Shown: positions 7,160 to 17,690 of the stretch, one piece after another
How the letters are laid out: every line of letters starts with the position of its first letter
Numbering within the stretch: the stretch's first letter is position 1
Source: a virus
Reading direction: 5' to 3' (one strand)
Virus record (IMG/VR): IMGVR_UViG_3300038752_000240
Location: 1-31,413 of that record
DNA length: 31,413 nucleotides
Made by a program: the position numbers and the translations under genes
The notes under the pieces: model-generated
Told to the model about the DNA's origin: nothing
Databases searched by the model: none
What the model saw: the letters and a program-made list of their open reading frames with translations, nothing else

Positions 7160-9024
7160 TGGCAGAATTAAAAAGAGATATAAAATATATAAATAAGGAC
7201 TTTAATAGTTTAAGAAATAGATTAATAGAATATACTAAAACTTATTTTCCTAATACTTTTAATGATTTTTCTCCTGCTTCTACAGGTATGTTATTTATGG
7301 AAATGGCGGCTTATGTAGGGGATGTTTTATCTTTTTACATAGATAATCAAATACAGGAAACTTATATTCAAAGAGCAAAACAATTTAATAATATATTAGA
7401 TTTAGCTTACCTATTAGGTTATAGACCTAAAGTAACTACAGCCGCCACTGTTGATATAGATTTTTTTCAACAATTACCTGCTAAAACTGTAGGTACTGAA
7501 AAAATACCGGATTATTCTTATGCATTAAGAATACCTGCTGATACTTCTGTAACTTCAAATACCAGGGATTCTTTAAAGTTTATTATAGAAGATGAAATAG
7601 ATTTTACGTTTTCTTCCTCTCTTGATCCCACATCCGTCTCTGTTTACCAATTATCCGGTACTGAACCTGAATTCTTTCTTTTAAAAAAGACTAGACAAGC
7701 TATTTCGGCTACTATTAATACTACTGAATTTACATTTGGATCACCAGTAAAATTTGATACTAGAAATATAACAGCTACTAATATCATAGGAATATTAGAT
7801 ATTATAGATAGTGATGGAAATGAATATTTTGAAGTTCCTAATTTAGCACAAGAATCAGTTTTTGATTCCATAAAAAACACTAACCCTAATGATCCCAATA
7901 CTTACACAGATACAACTTCTAATAATTTACTAAAACTAAAAAAAGTACAAAGAAGATTTACTACAAGATTTTTGGATAGAGGTACTCTACAGATAGAATT
8001 TGGGGCGGGAACTACAGCAGATAATGATGAGGAAATAGTACCTAATCCCAATAATGTGGGACTAGGATTACCATTCCAACAGGATAAATTAACTACGGCT
8101 TTTTCCCCTACTAATTTTGTATTTACTGACACCTATGGAATAGCACCTTCTAATACTACTTTAACTGTAAGATATTTGACTGGAGGAGGAGTAGGAGCTA
8201 ATGCTGCTGCTAATACATTAACTAATGTAGATGACACAGGAATTTCATTTGCTAACCCCAATCTAATAAATAACCCTACATTAGCTAATACTATATTTGT
8301 CTCCGTAGCCTCATCTAATCTTGTAGCAGCTGATGGAGGATCCGATGGGGATACTGTGGAGGAAATAAGACAAAATGCATTAGCTAATTTCCAAAACCAA
8401 TTAAGAACAGTAACTCCACAGGATTATCTTATTAGGGCATTATCACTTCCACCTGAATTTGGGACTATAGCTAAAGCATATACCATGCCTACAAAAATAG
8501 GAGAACTTAATCAAGGTGAAACTCCTACTGTATTAGATTTATACGTAATATCCCAGGATGCTGGTGGGAATTTTGCTAATGCCTCTAATATTTTACAGAG
8601 AAATTTAAGAACTTATCTTTCTGAATATAGAATGGTGGGGGATTCCATAAGAATAAAAAATGCTTTTATAATTAATATAGGAGTAGAATTCGAGATAGTA
8701 GCAAGACCTAATTTTAATAATAACCAAGTATTAACTGACTGTATAAGTGCTCTTAGAACATTTTTTGCTAGGGATAATTTTGAAATTAATGAACCTATAT
8801 TACTAACAGATGTTAATACTTTATTATCACGTATAAGTGGAGTTCAAACTGTTAAGGATATAAAAATAATAAATAAAACAGGAGAAAGTTTAGGTTATAG
8901 TAATTTTGCATATGATATAGACGGAGCTACTATAAATCAAGTGGTATATCCTTCTATTGATCCTATGATTTTTGAAGTTAAATACCCCTCAGAGGATATT
9001 AGGGGAAGAGTAGTACCATTATAA
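7159..9024 (+). CDS. 6: baseplate wedge protein, gp6/gpJ family
   Basis: The protein is 621 residues, against 660 in T4 gp6. The N-terminal about 100 residues carry the typical pattern: YINKDFNSLRNRLIEYTKTY, then FSPASTGMLFMEMAAYVGDV, LSFYIDNQIQETYIQRA and LAYLLGYRPK. Residues about 395-430 (DTVEEIRQNALANFQNQLRT, then VTPQDYLIRAL) and the C-terminal segment with LTDVNTLLSRISGVQTVKDI match the baseplate J-like core. In T4 a gp6 dimer links neighbouring wedges and forms the inner ring that rearranges during contraction. It directly follows gp25 in the usual order. Confidence is high. Confidence 0.93.
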   Translation: MAELKRDIKYINKDFNSLRNRLIEYTKTYFPNTFNDFSPASTGMLFMEMAAYVGDVLSFYIDNQIQETYIQRAKQFNNILDLAYLLGYRPKVTTAATVDIDFFQQLPAKTVGTEKIPDYSYALRIPADTSVTSNTRDSLKFIIEDEIDFTFSSSLDPTSVSVYQLSGTEPEFFLLKKTRQAISATINTTEFTFGSPVKFDTRNITATNIIGILDIIDSDGNEYFEVPNLAQESVFDSIKNTNPNDPNTYTDTTSNNLLKLKKVQRRFTTRFLDRGTLQIEFGAGTTADNDEEIVPNPNNVGLGLPFQQDKLTTAFSPTNFVFTDTYGIAPSNTTLTVRYLTGGGVGANAAANTLTNVDDTGISFANPNLINNPTLANTIFVSVASSNLVAADGGSDGDTVEEIRQNALANFQNQLRTVTPQDYLIRALSLPPEFGTIAKAYTMPTKIGELNQGETPTVLDLYVISQDAGGNFANASNILQRNLRTYLSEYRMVGDSIRIKNAFIINIGVEFEIVARPNFNNNQVLTDCISALRTFFARDNFEINEPILLTDVNTLLSRISGVQTVKDIKIINKTGESLGYSNFAYDIDGATINQVVYPSIDPMIFEVKYPSEDIRGRVVPL

Positions 9025-9033
9025 AAAATAATT

Positions 9034-9486
9034 ATGCCTATACCAGATACTAACATACTAAGGAATGCAATTCCACAAAGTAATTTTGATTCTTCACAAT
9101 TACCTACAATACCTGACCCTAATTCTATTAATAACAATTTTTTAGAAAATAGTTTTGATAAAACTAATTTAGATTTAGAAAATAATAGTCCCGCTGGTGG
9201 TCCTATAAATGATCCTAATTCTAATTTTAGACATTTTTATACACCACAAAAACCATTTGATACTACTCCAGAAGGAGAAGTTAGAGGAGAGGGAAAATTA
9301 CAATTTACAACTAGTAATACTGATTTGGACGTTGAGAATCCTTTACCAAATGGTGGGCCAATTAATGTACCCTATGTTACTAGAATAGGTAGTGAATTTG
9401 CGGGCTTTACTACTACCCACCCATTTACACCAAGAAATACCTATTCGGATTCTTTTAACCCAATACCCCCAGGAATATTAAGATAA
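9034..9486 (+). CDS. Pro/Asn-rich protein with an internal two-copy repeat (150 aa)
   Basis: There is no recognised family. The protein is rich in N, P, D, T and G and has almost no helix-forming stretches, suggesting an extended polypeptide. It contains two copies of one motif about 52 residues apart: NLDLENNSPAGGPINDP (45-61) and DLDVENPLPNGGPINVP (97-113). Each is followed by an aromatic/Thr segment ending in a PF (FYTPQKPF; TTTHPFTP). It lies between gp6 and the DNRLRE-like gene, with gaps of 9 and 6 bases, in the baseplate operon. An extended connector that binds two equivalent baseplate sites is a reasonable guess from the duplication, but not established. Confidence 0.7.
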   Translation: MPIPDTNILRNAIPQSNFDSSQLPTIPDPNSINNNFLENSFDKTNLDLENNSPAGGPINDPNSNFRHFYTPQKPFDTTPEGEVRGEGKLQFTTSNTDLDVENPLPNGGPINVPYVTRIGSEFAGFTTTHPFTPRNTYSDSFNPIPPGILR

Positions 9487-9492
9487 ATTATT

Positions 9493-10665
9493 ATGGCCAT
9501 TTTTAAAATATTCCCTACTAAAGACGCAACCTTATATTCTGGTTATAGTACCATGAATACGGGTTTAGATTCTATTATAGAAGCTACTACTGATTTTAAA
9601 ATAGGAGCACCTAACCAGGAAGAGGGAGATGACCCCCAATCATCCAGATTTTTAATTCAGTTTGACCTAGATGAAATTCTTAATGTTATTGATGTAACAG
9701 CTTCGGGTTCCTCTACTACATCATTTTTAAGGGTATATTCTGCAAATGCTAGGGGCTTATCCTCTGATACTACTTTATTAGTAAATGCAGTAGGACAAAA
9801 TTGGAATATGGGAACTGGGGAATATTTATTAGATCCTTTAGTTAAAGATGGTTGTAGTTGGGGTAATAGATTAAGAGAGGGAGTAGGCACTTGGACTACT
9901 AATACTCCTACTTCGGGTATAACAGGTTCTTTTGTTGGTGTAGCAAATGATGGTGGTGGAGCATGGTACACCTCAAGTGCATTATACCCACAAATTTCCC
10001 AATCATTTGATTTTTATTCATCTTTAGATCTAAATGTAGATGTAACACAGTTGGTTTCTAACTGGTCTTCATCAGTTTTAGGGACTTCTACTATACCTAA
10101 AAATACTTTTGTAAATTATGGTTTCATAGTTAGACAATCAGAATCTCAGGAATTTATAAATGATTTAAATGTTCAAACTGAGTTGAAATTCTTTTCTAGA
10201 GATACTAACACTATCTATCCACCCCAATTAGAAATTAAATGGGATGATTCAATATTTGATACTGGCTCTTCAACTAATACGGAGTTAGCTACTAACGAAG
10301 CATTAATAGCTTTACCTAATAATAAAAATGAATATTATCCAGAGGAAATAGCTAAATTTAGAATTAATGCTATCGAAAAATACCCAGAAAGAACATACCT
10401 AACCGCATCTTCCTATACTAGTAATTTTTATCTCCCGTCTGCATCATCCCTATATGCTATCAAAGATAGTAAAACTAACGAATATGTAATAGATTTTGAT
10501 TCACAATTTACTAAAATTAGTGCGGACGAAGAATCGTCTTTTTTTAAGATTTATATGAATGGGTTAGAACCAGAAAGATATTATACTGTTTTAGTGAAAA
10601 CTACAATAGATGGAGAAGTAAAAATATTTGATCAAGATTTAAATTTTAAAGTAATAGAAGGATGA
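9493..10665 (+). CDS. baseplate/virion beta-sandwich protein, DNRLRE-like
   Basis: The 390-residue protein begins MAIFKIFPTKDATLYSGYST, continues with TGLDSIIEATT and SSRFLIQFDLDEI, and ends the first domain with FVNYGFIVRQSE and YPPQLEIKWDD at about residues 210-252. This order (exposed DATLY, N.G....L.. repeat, R.LI.FDL, then W....G and L.I..) is that of DNRLRE/CBM-like beta-sandwich domains that bind glycans or act as structural modules. Residues about 255-390 form a second beta domain (IAKFRINAIEKYPERTYLTA, then LEPERYYTVLVKT). In gene order it sits where T4 has wedge genes 7/8. The likely role is a structural and possibly carbohydrate-binding baseplate subunit. The stop overlaps the next start (ATGA). 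Confidence 0.6.
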   Translation: MAIFKIFPTKDATLYSGYSTMNTGLDSIIEATTDFKIGAPNQEEGDDPQSSRFLIQFDLDEILNVIDVTASGSSTTSFLRVYSANARGLSSDTTLLVNAVGQNWNMGTGEYLLDPLVKDGCSWGNRLREGVGTWTTNTPTSGITGSFVGVANDGGGAWYTSSALYPQISQSFDFYSSLDLNVDVTQLVSNWSSSVLGTSTIPKNTFVNYGFIVRQSESQEFINDLNVQTELKFFSRDTNTIYPPQLEIKWDDSIFDTGSSTNTELATNEALIALPNNKNEYYPEEIAKFRINAIEKYPERTYLTASSYTSNFYLPSASSLYAIKDSKTNEYVIDFDSQFTKISADEESSFFKIYMNGLEPERYYTVLVKTTIDGEVKIFDQDLNFKVIEG

Positions 10666-11156
10666 GCCAACAAAATATAGGATTTCAAAGAAATGTCTTT
10701 AATAAACAATCATTTAATAATACCGTAGATACTGAATTTACACAATTAGTTGAAACTCCAGATGAAACATTTTTTGATGTAAATTTGGCTAATATAGAAG
10801 ATTTTTTTACGTTATATCAGAATTTATTTTTTAATATACCTAAAGTGGGGGATGTCAATTCTCATGAATTTTTAATAAGACAATCTACTGAATATATAGG
10901 ATTTGAGGAGGAAAATGAAACTATACAGGCATTATTAGATGAAATAACTGAATTGAGAGAAGAAAATTTAGAAATAAGAAGACAAAATCTTAACCTAATA
11001 CAAGATTTTTCTACTAATGTAACTGCTACTGAACGGAGACAAATAGGTACTGGAGCAGATATAGCGGGAATTAGAACTACTTCTGCTGTTACTAGTGGAG
11101 GTAGTTTAACATCTGGAGGGAGCGTAGGAGGATCCGGAGGTGGTGGAGGATATTAA
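10662..11156 (+). CDS. baseplate-associated coiled-coil protein with Gly-rich tail (164 aa)
   Basis: Residues 1-80 are Asn/Phe-rich with a conserved-looking core (FFDVNLANIEDFFTLYQNLF, then FNIPKVGD). Residues 88-118 are a clear coiled coil (ALLDEITELREENLEIRRQN). The last about 25 residues are Gly/Ser-rich (SGGSLTSGGSVGGSGGGGGY). The architecture suggests an oligomerising adaptor with a flexible tip. It is translationally coupled to the upstream gene by ATGA and lies 10 bases before the giant structural gene, so it is probably a partner or chaperone of that protein in the baseplate. The family is not recognised. Confidence 0.7.
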   Translation: MSQQNIGFQRNVFNKQSFNNTVDTEFTQLVETPDETFFDVNLANIEDFFTLYQNLFFNIPKVGDVNSHEFLIRQSTEYIGFEEENETIQALLDEITELREENLEIRRQNLNLIQDFSTNVTATERRQIGTGADIAGIRTTSAVTSGGSLTSGGSVGGSGGGGGY

Positions 11157-11166
11157 ATGAAATATA

Positions 11167-14100
11167 ATGGGAGCTATTTTATACACAGAAGGAGGAGAAT
11201 TACAATATTTAGATGGAAGGGATTATATAGGGTCATACCATATAATGCCTGATGGTACTCCTATGGGAGGGGCAGTTCATACAGGTAAGGAAGATATTTT
11301 AAAATTTTCTACTAATAGGGCAACGGTATCTAGTGCTAATCTAAATGATTTTTTAACTCAACCCTTTGAATTAAGCGATTCCACTATAATCCCCAACTTT
11401 GACATTCCCAGTTTTTATGACCCCACTGTAGATAGGATAGAGTTTCACATTTATAGTGCGGATAAAACTTTATTATCATCCAATCCCAATTTCAGAAATT
11501 ATAGAGTACAAAATGATCAGGGTAGTGAAGGAGAGATAGAGGAGATTCAACTATTCCCATCTGAAGATATATCTAATGCAGGCTTTGATAAGGGAAGTCT
11601 TTTTGCTTTATATAATTTCATTACACCTGAAATTAGTGATATTTTTATTTCGGAAATATCACCTGATAGAACAGAAATAAGACTTCAATCTAATTTTTTA
11701 ACTAGTGAGGAAATTAGGGAAGAAGTAGTAAGTCTAAAAACTAAAATAGAATCTGTAGGGTATTTTGATGAATTCTATCTTAATTTTGGAAGAAATAATT
11801 ATTACATTTGTGTTAACATTCAATTAGATGAAACTACATCTCCTACTTCATTTTTAATAAAATTATACGAACCTCTCCCTGCTTCTATTACTACTAAAAC
11901 TACTTTAGAAGTAGTAAGTAAGATATCAGAAACACAAGCTTTTCAAGTTTCCTATCCATCTATACCAACCCCTGATGATGTTCTTAATACTTTAAGGGGT
12001 CCTAATACTAATTTAGAGATAAAAGATAGAGTAAATAATTCTACAGAATTTAAGAATTTAACTACATTAACTACTTCTTCTTTCACATCTTCTTTAGATC
12101 AATCAAGTTATTTACTTAAACAAACCGGAATAAAATTAAACCCTAGTTACTCTATTAGTTCATACTCGGATTTTGTTCATTTTTCTTCAGCTAAAAAAAG
12201 ATTAGAAAATTTTTATTATAAGGTAAGTCAAATAGAATCTAATCAAAATTCTATAACTTCCTTAAGAACTATTACGGGGGGTTCCTCGGGTTCTATAACT
12301 ACCACTACCTCTATTAAATCTTTTCAGGATAATATAACTGAACTAATTAGGAATTTTGATGGATTTGAATATTTTTTATATTATAATAGTGGATCTAATT
12401 CCTACCCCAAATCTAATTCTAGCGCCCCCTATATATTACAATCAACTGGGAGTACTGAGGTATTAACCTGGTTAGGTAGTGATGATATTACTAATGCATT
12501 TTATGGGGGAGCATTATTAGATGCATCCCGGTTTGATGATAATAATCCTAGTAACCTAAAGTATACTATACCTGAATTTATAAGAGATAATTCGGATAAT
12601 AACAATTATATAGAATTTGTAAATTTAGTAGGCCAACATTTTGATGAGATATGGTTGTATGTTAAAGCTATTACGGATAAATTAAGTGCTACTAATAATT
12701 TAGAAACAGGTATACAACCTGAATTAGTAGAGGAAACGCTTAAATCTTTTGGGTATGAAGTATATGGTAATAATTTTGATAACAATGATATATTTACCAG
12801 CTTAATAGGTATAAATGAATCTGGATCATATTTTTCGGAAACCAACCGGGAATTAATTACTACTGCTATATCCGCTAGTAATACACCTGTTCCCATAAAT
12901 GATGTTAGTAAAGAAGTTTATAAAAGATTATATCATAATTTAGTATACTTAGCTAAGAGAAAAGGTACTGTTTCTGGTTTAAGAAGTTTAATTAATATTT
13001 GGGGTTTACCGGATACTATTTTAAGGATATATGAGTTTGGTGGTAAAGATAAAATAAATTCCAATGATTGGGATTTATATAGAAGAATATATAATAGGGA
13101 AATAGTTACACACCAATTTGATGCTGATAAGGGACAAGAATATAATGGTGGTGTAGAAACTGAATGGAAAATTAACTCACAATGGTCCGCTTCTGCTGCT
13201 GTATCTAATTTAACAGGTAGTGTACCTTCTACAGTTGAATTTAGATTTAAATCGGATATTGATCCTGCTACTACTCCTACTCAATCTATACCTCTTCAAC
13301 CTTTATGGGGATTAAAAGATGATGGTGGGGATACTAAAGTTTTAGTATATTTAGAGTATAAAGGATCAGGATCATTTAGTTCATCATTTAGTGGTTCAAC
13401 CATAGATCCCAATTACCAATATGCTGATTTAACTCTGGCTGTTAGTGGTTCACCTCCTACTTCTGCATCTATTTCCTTACCTTTTTATAATAAAGATTGG
13501 TGGAATGTAAGAGTACAAATGCAGGAGCAGGGATTGGCTAACATTAATCAATCTAGGTATCAATTAGCTTCTGCTAATAAAATTTATAATGGAAAAGATG
13601 GTACTCAAATAGGATTTAAAGATGGAATTAAACTCAACCAAATATCAGGTTCATGGGTTAATTCCACTACTAGTAGTTTTGCATTAGAAAGATCATTTAA
13701 TTCTAAAACATATAATAATTTTAGTGGTTCAATACAGGAATTAAGGTATTGGACTTTATGTTTTAATAACCAATCTACTATTACTGAAGAAGTTTGGGAT
13801 AACCATGTTATGGATCCATTATCTATTGAAACTGGTTATTTGACGGGTTCATTATCTCCCGTTGAAAATTTAGTCTTTAGATCCAGGGAGGGAGAAGACA
13901 TAGGATTAATTACGGGTTCACAAGGTAATATTAGTTTTCTTAATTCTATTCACCCCAAAATTTCTGGTTCTTACTCCACTATATCTTCTTTTAATGATAA
14001 TTCTCGTTATAGTTTAATTACATCATCTATAGCTAGTAATAGGGAGATTCAATTCTTAAACCAACCTAATTTAGGTATTAAAAATAGAGTAAGTGATAAA

Positions 14101-17100
14101 ATTCACATTTATAATAATGTAGCTTACAGTGATACCCTATCATCATACAGATCCATTCAACAAAATTATGAAGCTTCCCAATCATTTACAGAGGATAATA
14201 ATTTACTACAAGTAGCATTTTCTCCCCAGGATGAAGTCAATGATGACATCATAAATGAATTGGGATTTAATAATAAAATTACTGAAACATTAGCTGACCC
14301 ACGAAATTTATCTTCATCATTGGATTATTATGATGGTTTAAGAGACATAGCCCTAAGATATTTTGAAAAGTATGTAAAAACTAATGCTAATGATTATTAT
14401 AGGTTAATTAAATATATAGATAATTCCCTATTTAAAGCCATTAAAAACTATATACCTGCTAGAACTTCGGTTTCCACTGGTATAGTAGTTAAACAGCATT
14501 TATTAGAAAGAAATAGAGTAAGACCACCTCAAGTAGATTTAGATACTACTATAGCTAAAACATCCGAAGGTAGTTTTAATACAGATTTTATTTTTAAAGA
14601 TATAACAGTTAGTGGAGCTATTAAATCTCAACCTCGTGGATATATAACAGGTTCATCCATTGAAGTATTTAGTGGAGGTACGGGAGGATCATTTGAAAAA
14701 TTTAATTCTCTTCATTTCCACCCTTATGGTGTGTCAGGTAGTGGTCCAACAAAAAGATTTGGGTATGATATTACTCAATCTTTTATAGAAACAGTTACCA
14801 CTTTATCTGGTAGTGTTAATACTACTATAAGTAACCAGGATGAGTTTTATAATGGAGAATTTAATGGGGCTAATATTGTAGTAACGACTCAATCCTTGAA
14901 TCCTGCATGCGAGAAGTTCCTTAATGTTAATATATCTGCTGGCGAATTATCCCATCAGTTTGATAGGTTTGTTTATACGAGTAATACTTGTTCATTAGCT
15001 AAATTTAATGATATAAAAACAGCACCTAGAAGTGGAGAAATATTTTTATTTAGAAATTCTAGTAATTTAAATAATATAGAAAAAATAAAAATTTCTCATA
15101 CTACTAAAGGTGGAGTGGATCTATCAACCATATTACCTGCAGTAGATAGATTTACATTTGATTTTGACGGTAATAATAAAGGAGTTAATGTAGACTTTGA
15201 TTATGGGGGTGGATCTTATACTACATTTGATGTAACATCACCTTTATTTACTTATGATTCTACTAACTTTAGTTCTAACTTTGTTCCATATCCTTTTACA
15301 GGATCAAAAACGGGAAGTCATGAAGCTATTACAGTTAATTGGGATGGAAATAAGTTAGTTAAAGGAGGTACTGCACAAGCTGCTATTGGGTATAATACCC
15401 AAGAAGTCATAGTATCTGATTATCAAGTAGAAAGTGATAGTCATAATTTATTTAATACTAGTTCTGGTATATATACTTGTCCTTTAACTAATAATAAATT
15501 CTTATCAGTTACTAGTTCCCTTAGCTCCTTTACTATTAATTGGACTAATAATATATCTTATTCTATTGATACAGATGTACAATTTAGAGTTAAAAATCTT
15601 TCCACAGGCGAAGAATTAGATTCTTTAGGGGGTTTCCAAACAACAGTTGAACAAACCTCTAGTATAGGACAAGCATATTCAGGTCCAGAACAAAAAGTTC
15701 TCCTTACCCCTTCACAAGCAATAAGAAGTGGAGATCAAGTAGCTTTAGTAGCACAATTAAATACAGCCTTTACTCCATTTCAAGCAATAATACCTGGACA
15801 ATCCGCTGCAGCAAACATTACGGCGTCTTTTTCATTTAGTAATGCTTTATTTGCTATAAGCGAATCCATAGTAACAGATAGTAACCCTGTTTCTACTCTA
15901 ACTGCTATAGAACCTGCATTTACTGTAGGTGATATTGGTTTTGATCGTGAATTTGATTGCCAGCCTTTATTAAATAACTCAATAGAAAATAGAGATTCCA
16001 CTCTTTATCAGGATGTGGATTATTCTACAGGTTTATTAGTTCCTACTAATGTAATTCCTATAACTAACAATGATGCTAACCCTGCTCAAACCCCTGATTC
16101 TAATTATTCTCAATTATCCAGAACTCTATTAAGATATAAGGGTTCAAAATTAGAAGCCCTTAGAATAAATGCTTATAATGGAGCTGGTGCTAAATTAAAA
16201 GATGGTACTACTTGGCTAGGGGACATATCATTTGGGAAAACCCCAGTTATTAATAGAGTTAAACCATTTTTTACTTATTTTCAATTGTTAGTTCCTACCT
16301 CCCCAGAATTAGAGAATGCTACACAAGTAAAACTTGCTTATCTAATTAATTCTAATGGGGATGCATTTAAACCCCTTCTAAATTCAGATACTTTCTTTGA
16401 TGTAGAGGGTACTTATGAAAGTGGAGATAGAGTAGATATAGCATTAGAAGATACTCTTCAAACAGATGATGCATCTTTAGTTAACGCAGCAGTAGGAATT
16501 AATTTAGATAATTTTAATACAGGTGCAAATGTAATTTATGGAGCAAGAAGAGTAGATCCTATAATTACTAGTCAAAGAGTATCTGTAAATGATGTAAGTA
16601 ATATATCGGATGCATTCGAAAATACTATTACTTTTACAAGTATTTTAGGAGAGCCTAATAATTTTTACTTTTTAGCCGCTTCTAATTTTAATAGTATTAC
16701 TTATCAAACTCAAAATAATCATACTTTATTAGGTTATTCTACTTTTAGTACACAAGATTCAATGGGTGGGTTTGATGCTACTACTGGTATTTATACCATT
16801 CAATCCCCGGGACCTGTACCAGGAAATGATATATCATTTGAAATAAGAGGAGCTTTTAAAATTAATAGTTTACTTACTTCTATTTCTAATTTATCTCTAG
16901 TTGCTCAACAAATAGGATCACCTCAAGCTAAAATTCAAATAATAAGAAACAGATCCTCAGTAGAAACTATTTTAGCGGAAGAAATTTTAAATTATACATT
17001 TGCTTTAAACCTAGGTGCAACTCCCCCATTTGTTACTGAGTTTCAACAAGTAAATTTAGTTTCCTCCCCCACAGAAATGAGAGTAGGAGATGAGGTATTT

Positions 17101-17673
17101 GCTAGACTAGTAATAATAAATCCTAATGCCTTTGAAGTTGTTAATGCAAATAGGGCCCTAATAGGTACCCCGATATCTTTTCCCACCACTACAGTAGAAC
17201 CAGATTTCTTTAAAACTGGAAGTAATTATACTAATTTTATTACTGCATCTGTATCATTTTCTCAGTTTGTTGATCTATCTCCACAACAACCTTATGCTAA
17301 TAGTACATTTAAACCTATTAATGAAAATATTTCTTTTAGACCAGGTGATGAACTAAGATTTGAAGGAAGTGAAGCTCTTGCTTTTAAAATCTATGATGTT
17401 GATTTAGTTACCTCTGGGCATGCTTCAGGTAGTTTCTTATTAAATGTGCAACCTGAGGTACCACCTAAAGTTAATTTAAATCAATTTTTATTAAGAAGAT
17501 ATAATCCGGATGCTACTTCCGTATTAATAGATCTAGTACCACCCTCATCTTCATTTGCTACCACTAAAGGAGTAATGAAATCCACGTTAATATCGGAAGA
17601 ATTAGGACAGAATATTAATTCTATTGTTTCGGATTTAGTAAAAGAGGGAGTAATATCTAGTAATGGTGGATAA
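11167..17673 (+). CDS. giant baseplate wedge / tail-fibre-type structural protein (2168 aa)
   Basis: Residues about 18-38 carry YIGSYHIMPDGTPMGGAVHT, a short module I associate with phage structural proteins. Residues about 130-185 contain NAGFDKGSLFALYNFITPEI and DIFISEISPDRTEIRLQS, FN3/beta modules common in large marine T4-like baseplate proteins. Residues about 590-625 (YKRLYHNLVYLAKRKGTVSG) resemble a tail-protein-I-like segment. Residues about 660-905 look like a LamG/concanavalin-like domain (YNNFSGSIQELRYWT). Around 1090-1120 comes IPARTSVSTGIVVKQHLLERN-like sequence. The last about 1000 residues are Thr/Ser/Asn-rich beta domains. T4 gp7 is 1032 residues, so the first about 1140 may be the gp7-like part with a long C-terminal extension. 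No frameshift is seen. The likely role is an outer baseplate or receptor-contact structure. Confidence 0.7.
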   Translation: MGAILYTEGGELQYLDGRDYIGSYHIMPDGTPMGGAVHTGKEDILKFSTNRATVSSANLNDFLTQPFELSDSTIIPNFDIPSFYDPTVDRIEFHIYSADKTLLSSNPNFRNYRVQNDQGSEGEIEEIQLFPSEDISNAGFDKGSLFALYNFITPEISDIFISEISPDRTEIRLQSNFLTSEEIREEVVSLKTKIESVGYFDEFYLNFGRNNYYICVNIQLDETTSPTSFLIKLYEPLPASITTKTTLEVVSKISETQAFQVSYPSIPTPDDVLNTLRGPNTNLEIKDRVNNSTEFKNLTTLTTSSFTSSLDQSSYLLKQTGIKLNPSYSISSYSDFVHFSSAKKRLENFYYKVSQIESNQNSITSLRTITGGSSGSITTTTSIKSFQDNITELIRNFDGFEYFLYYNSGSNSYPKSNSSAPYILQSTGSTEVLTWLGSDDITNAFYGGALLDASRFDDNNPSNLKYTIPEFIRDNSDNNNYIEFVNLVGQHFDEIWLYVKAITDKLSATNNLETGIQPELVEETLKSFGYEVYGNNFDNNDIFTSLIGINESGSYFSETNRELITTAISASNTPVPINDVSKEVYKRLYHNLVYLAKRKGTVSGLRSLINIWGLPDTILRIYEFGGKDKINSNDWDLYRRIYNREIVTHQFDADKGQEYNGGVETEWKINSQWSASAAVSNLTGSVPSTVEFRFKSDIDPATTPTQSIPLQPLWGLKDDGGDTKVLVYLEYKGSGSFSSSFSGSTIDPNYQYADLTLAVSGSPPTSASISLPFYNKDWWNVRVQMQEQGLANINQSRYQLASANKIYNGKDGTQIGFKDGIKLNQISGSWVNSTTSSFALERSFNSKTYNNFSGSIQELRYWTLCFNNQSTITEEVWDNHVMDPLSIETGYLTGSLSPVENLVFRSREGEDIGLITGSQGNISFLNSIHPKISGSYSTISSFNDNSRYSLITSSIASNREIQFLNQPNLGIKNRVSDKIHIYNNVAYSDTLSSYRSIQQNYEASQSFTEDNNLLQVAFSPQDEVNDDIINELGFNNKITETLADPRNLSSSLDYYDGLRDIALRYFEKYVKTNANDYYRLIKYIDNSLFKAIKNYIPARTSVSTGIVVKQHLLERNRVRPPQVDLDTTIAKTSEGSFNTDFIFKDITVSGAIKSQPRGYITGSSIEVFSGGTGGSFEKFNSLHFHPYGVSGSGPTKRFGYDITQSFIETVTTLSGSVNTTISNQDEFYNGEFNGANIVVTTQSLNPACEKFLNVNISAGELSHQFDRFVYTSNTCSLAKFNDIKTAPRSGEIFLFRNSSNLNNIEKIKISHTTKGGVDLSTILPAVDRFTFDFDGNNKGVNVDFDYGGGSYTTFDVTSPLFTYDSTNFSSNFVPYPFTGSKTGSHEAITVNWDGNKLVKGGTAQAAIGYNTQEVIVSDYQVESDSHNLFNTSSGIYTCPLTNNKFLSVTSSLSSFTINWTNNISYSIDTDVQFRVKNLSTGEELDSLGGFQTTVEQTSSIGQAYSGPEQKVLLTPSQAIRSGDQVALVAQLNTAFTPFQAIIPGQSAAANITASFSFSNALFAISESIVTDSNPVSTLTAIEPAFTVGDIGFDREFDCQPLLNNSIENRDSTLYQDVDYSTGLLVPTNVIPITNNDANPAQTPDSNYSQLSRTLLRYKGSKLEALRINAYNGAGAKLKDGTTWLGDISFGKTPVINRVKPFFTYFQLLVPTSPELENATQVKLAYLINSNGDAFKPLLNSDTFFDVEGTYESGDRVDIALEDTLQTDDASLVNAAVGINLDNFNTGANVIYGARRVDPIITSQRVSVNDVSNISDAFENTITFTSILGEPNNFYFLAASNFNSITYQTQNNHTLLGYSTFSTQDSMGGFDATTGIYTIQSPGPVPGNDISFEIRGAFKINSLLTSISNLSLVAQQIGSPQAKIQIIRNRSSVETILAEEILNYTFALNLGATPPFVTEFQQVNLVSSPTEMRVGDEVFARLVIINPNAFEVVNANRALIGTPISFPTTTVEPDFFKTGSNYTNFITASVSFSQFVDLSPQQPYANSTFKPINENISFRPGDELRFEGSEALAFKIYDVDLVTSGHASGSFLLNVQPEVPPKVNLNQFLLRRYNPDATSVLIDLVPPSSSFATTKGVMKSTLISEELGQNINSIVSDLVKEGVISSNGG

Positions 17674-17690
17674 GAAAATACTATTTAATA

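Noticed and set aside
11157-11166. ATG directly after the stop at 11156
   Set aside because: It opens a frame different from the giant structural gene that ends after a short Arg-rich peptide; ATG 11167 gives the conserved N-terminus.
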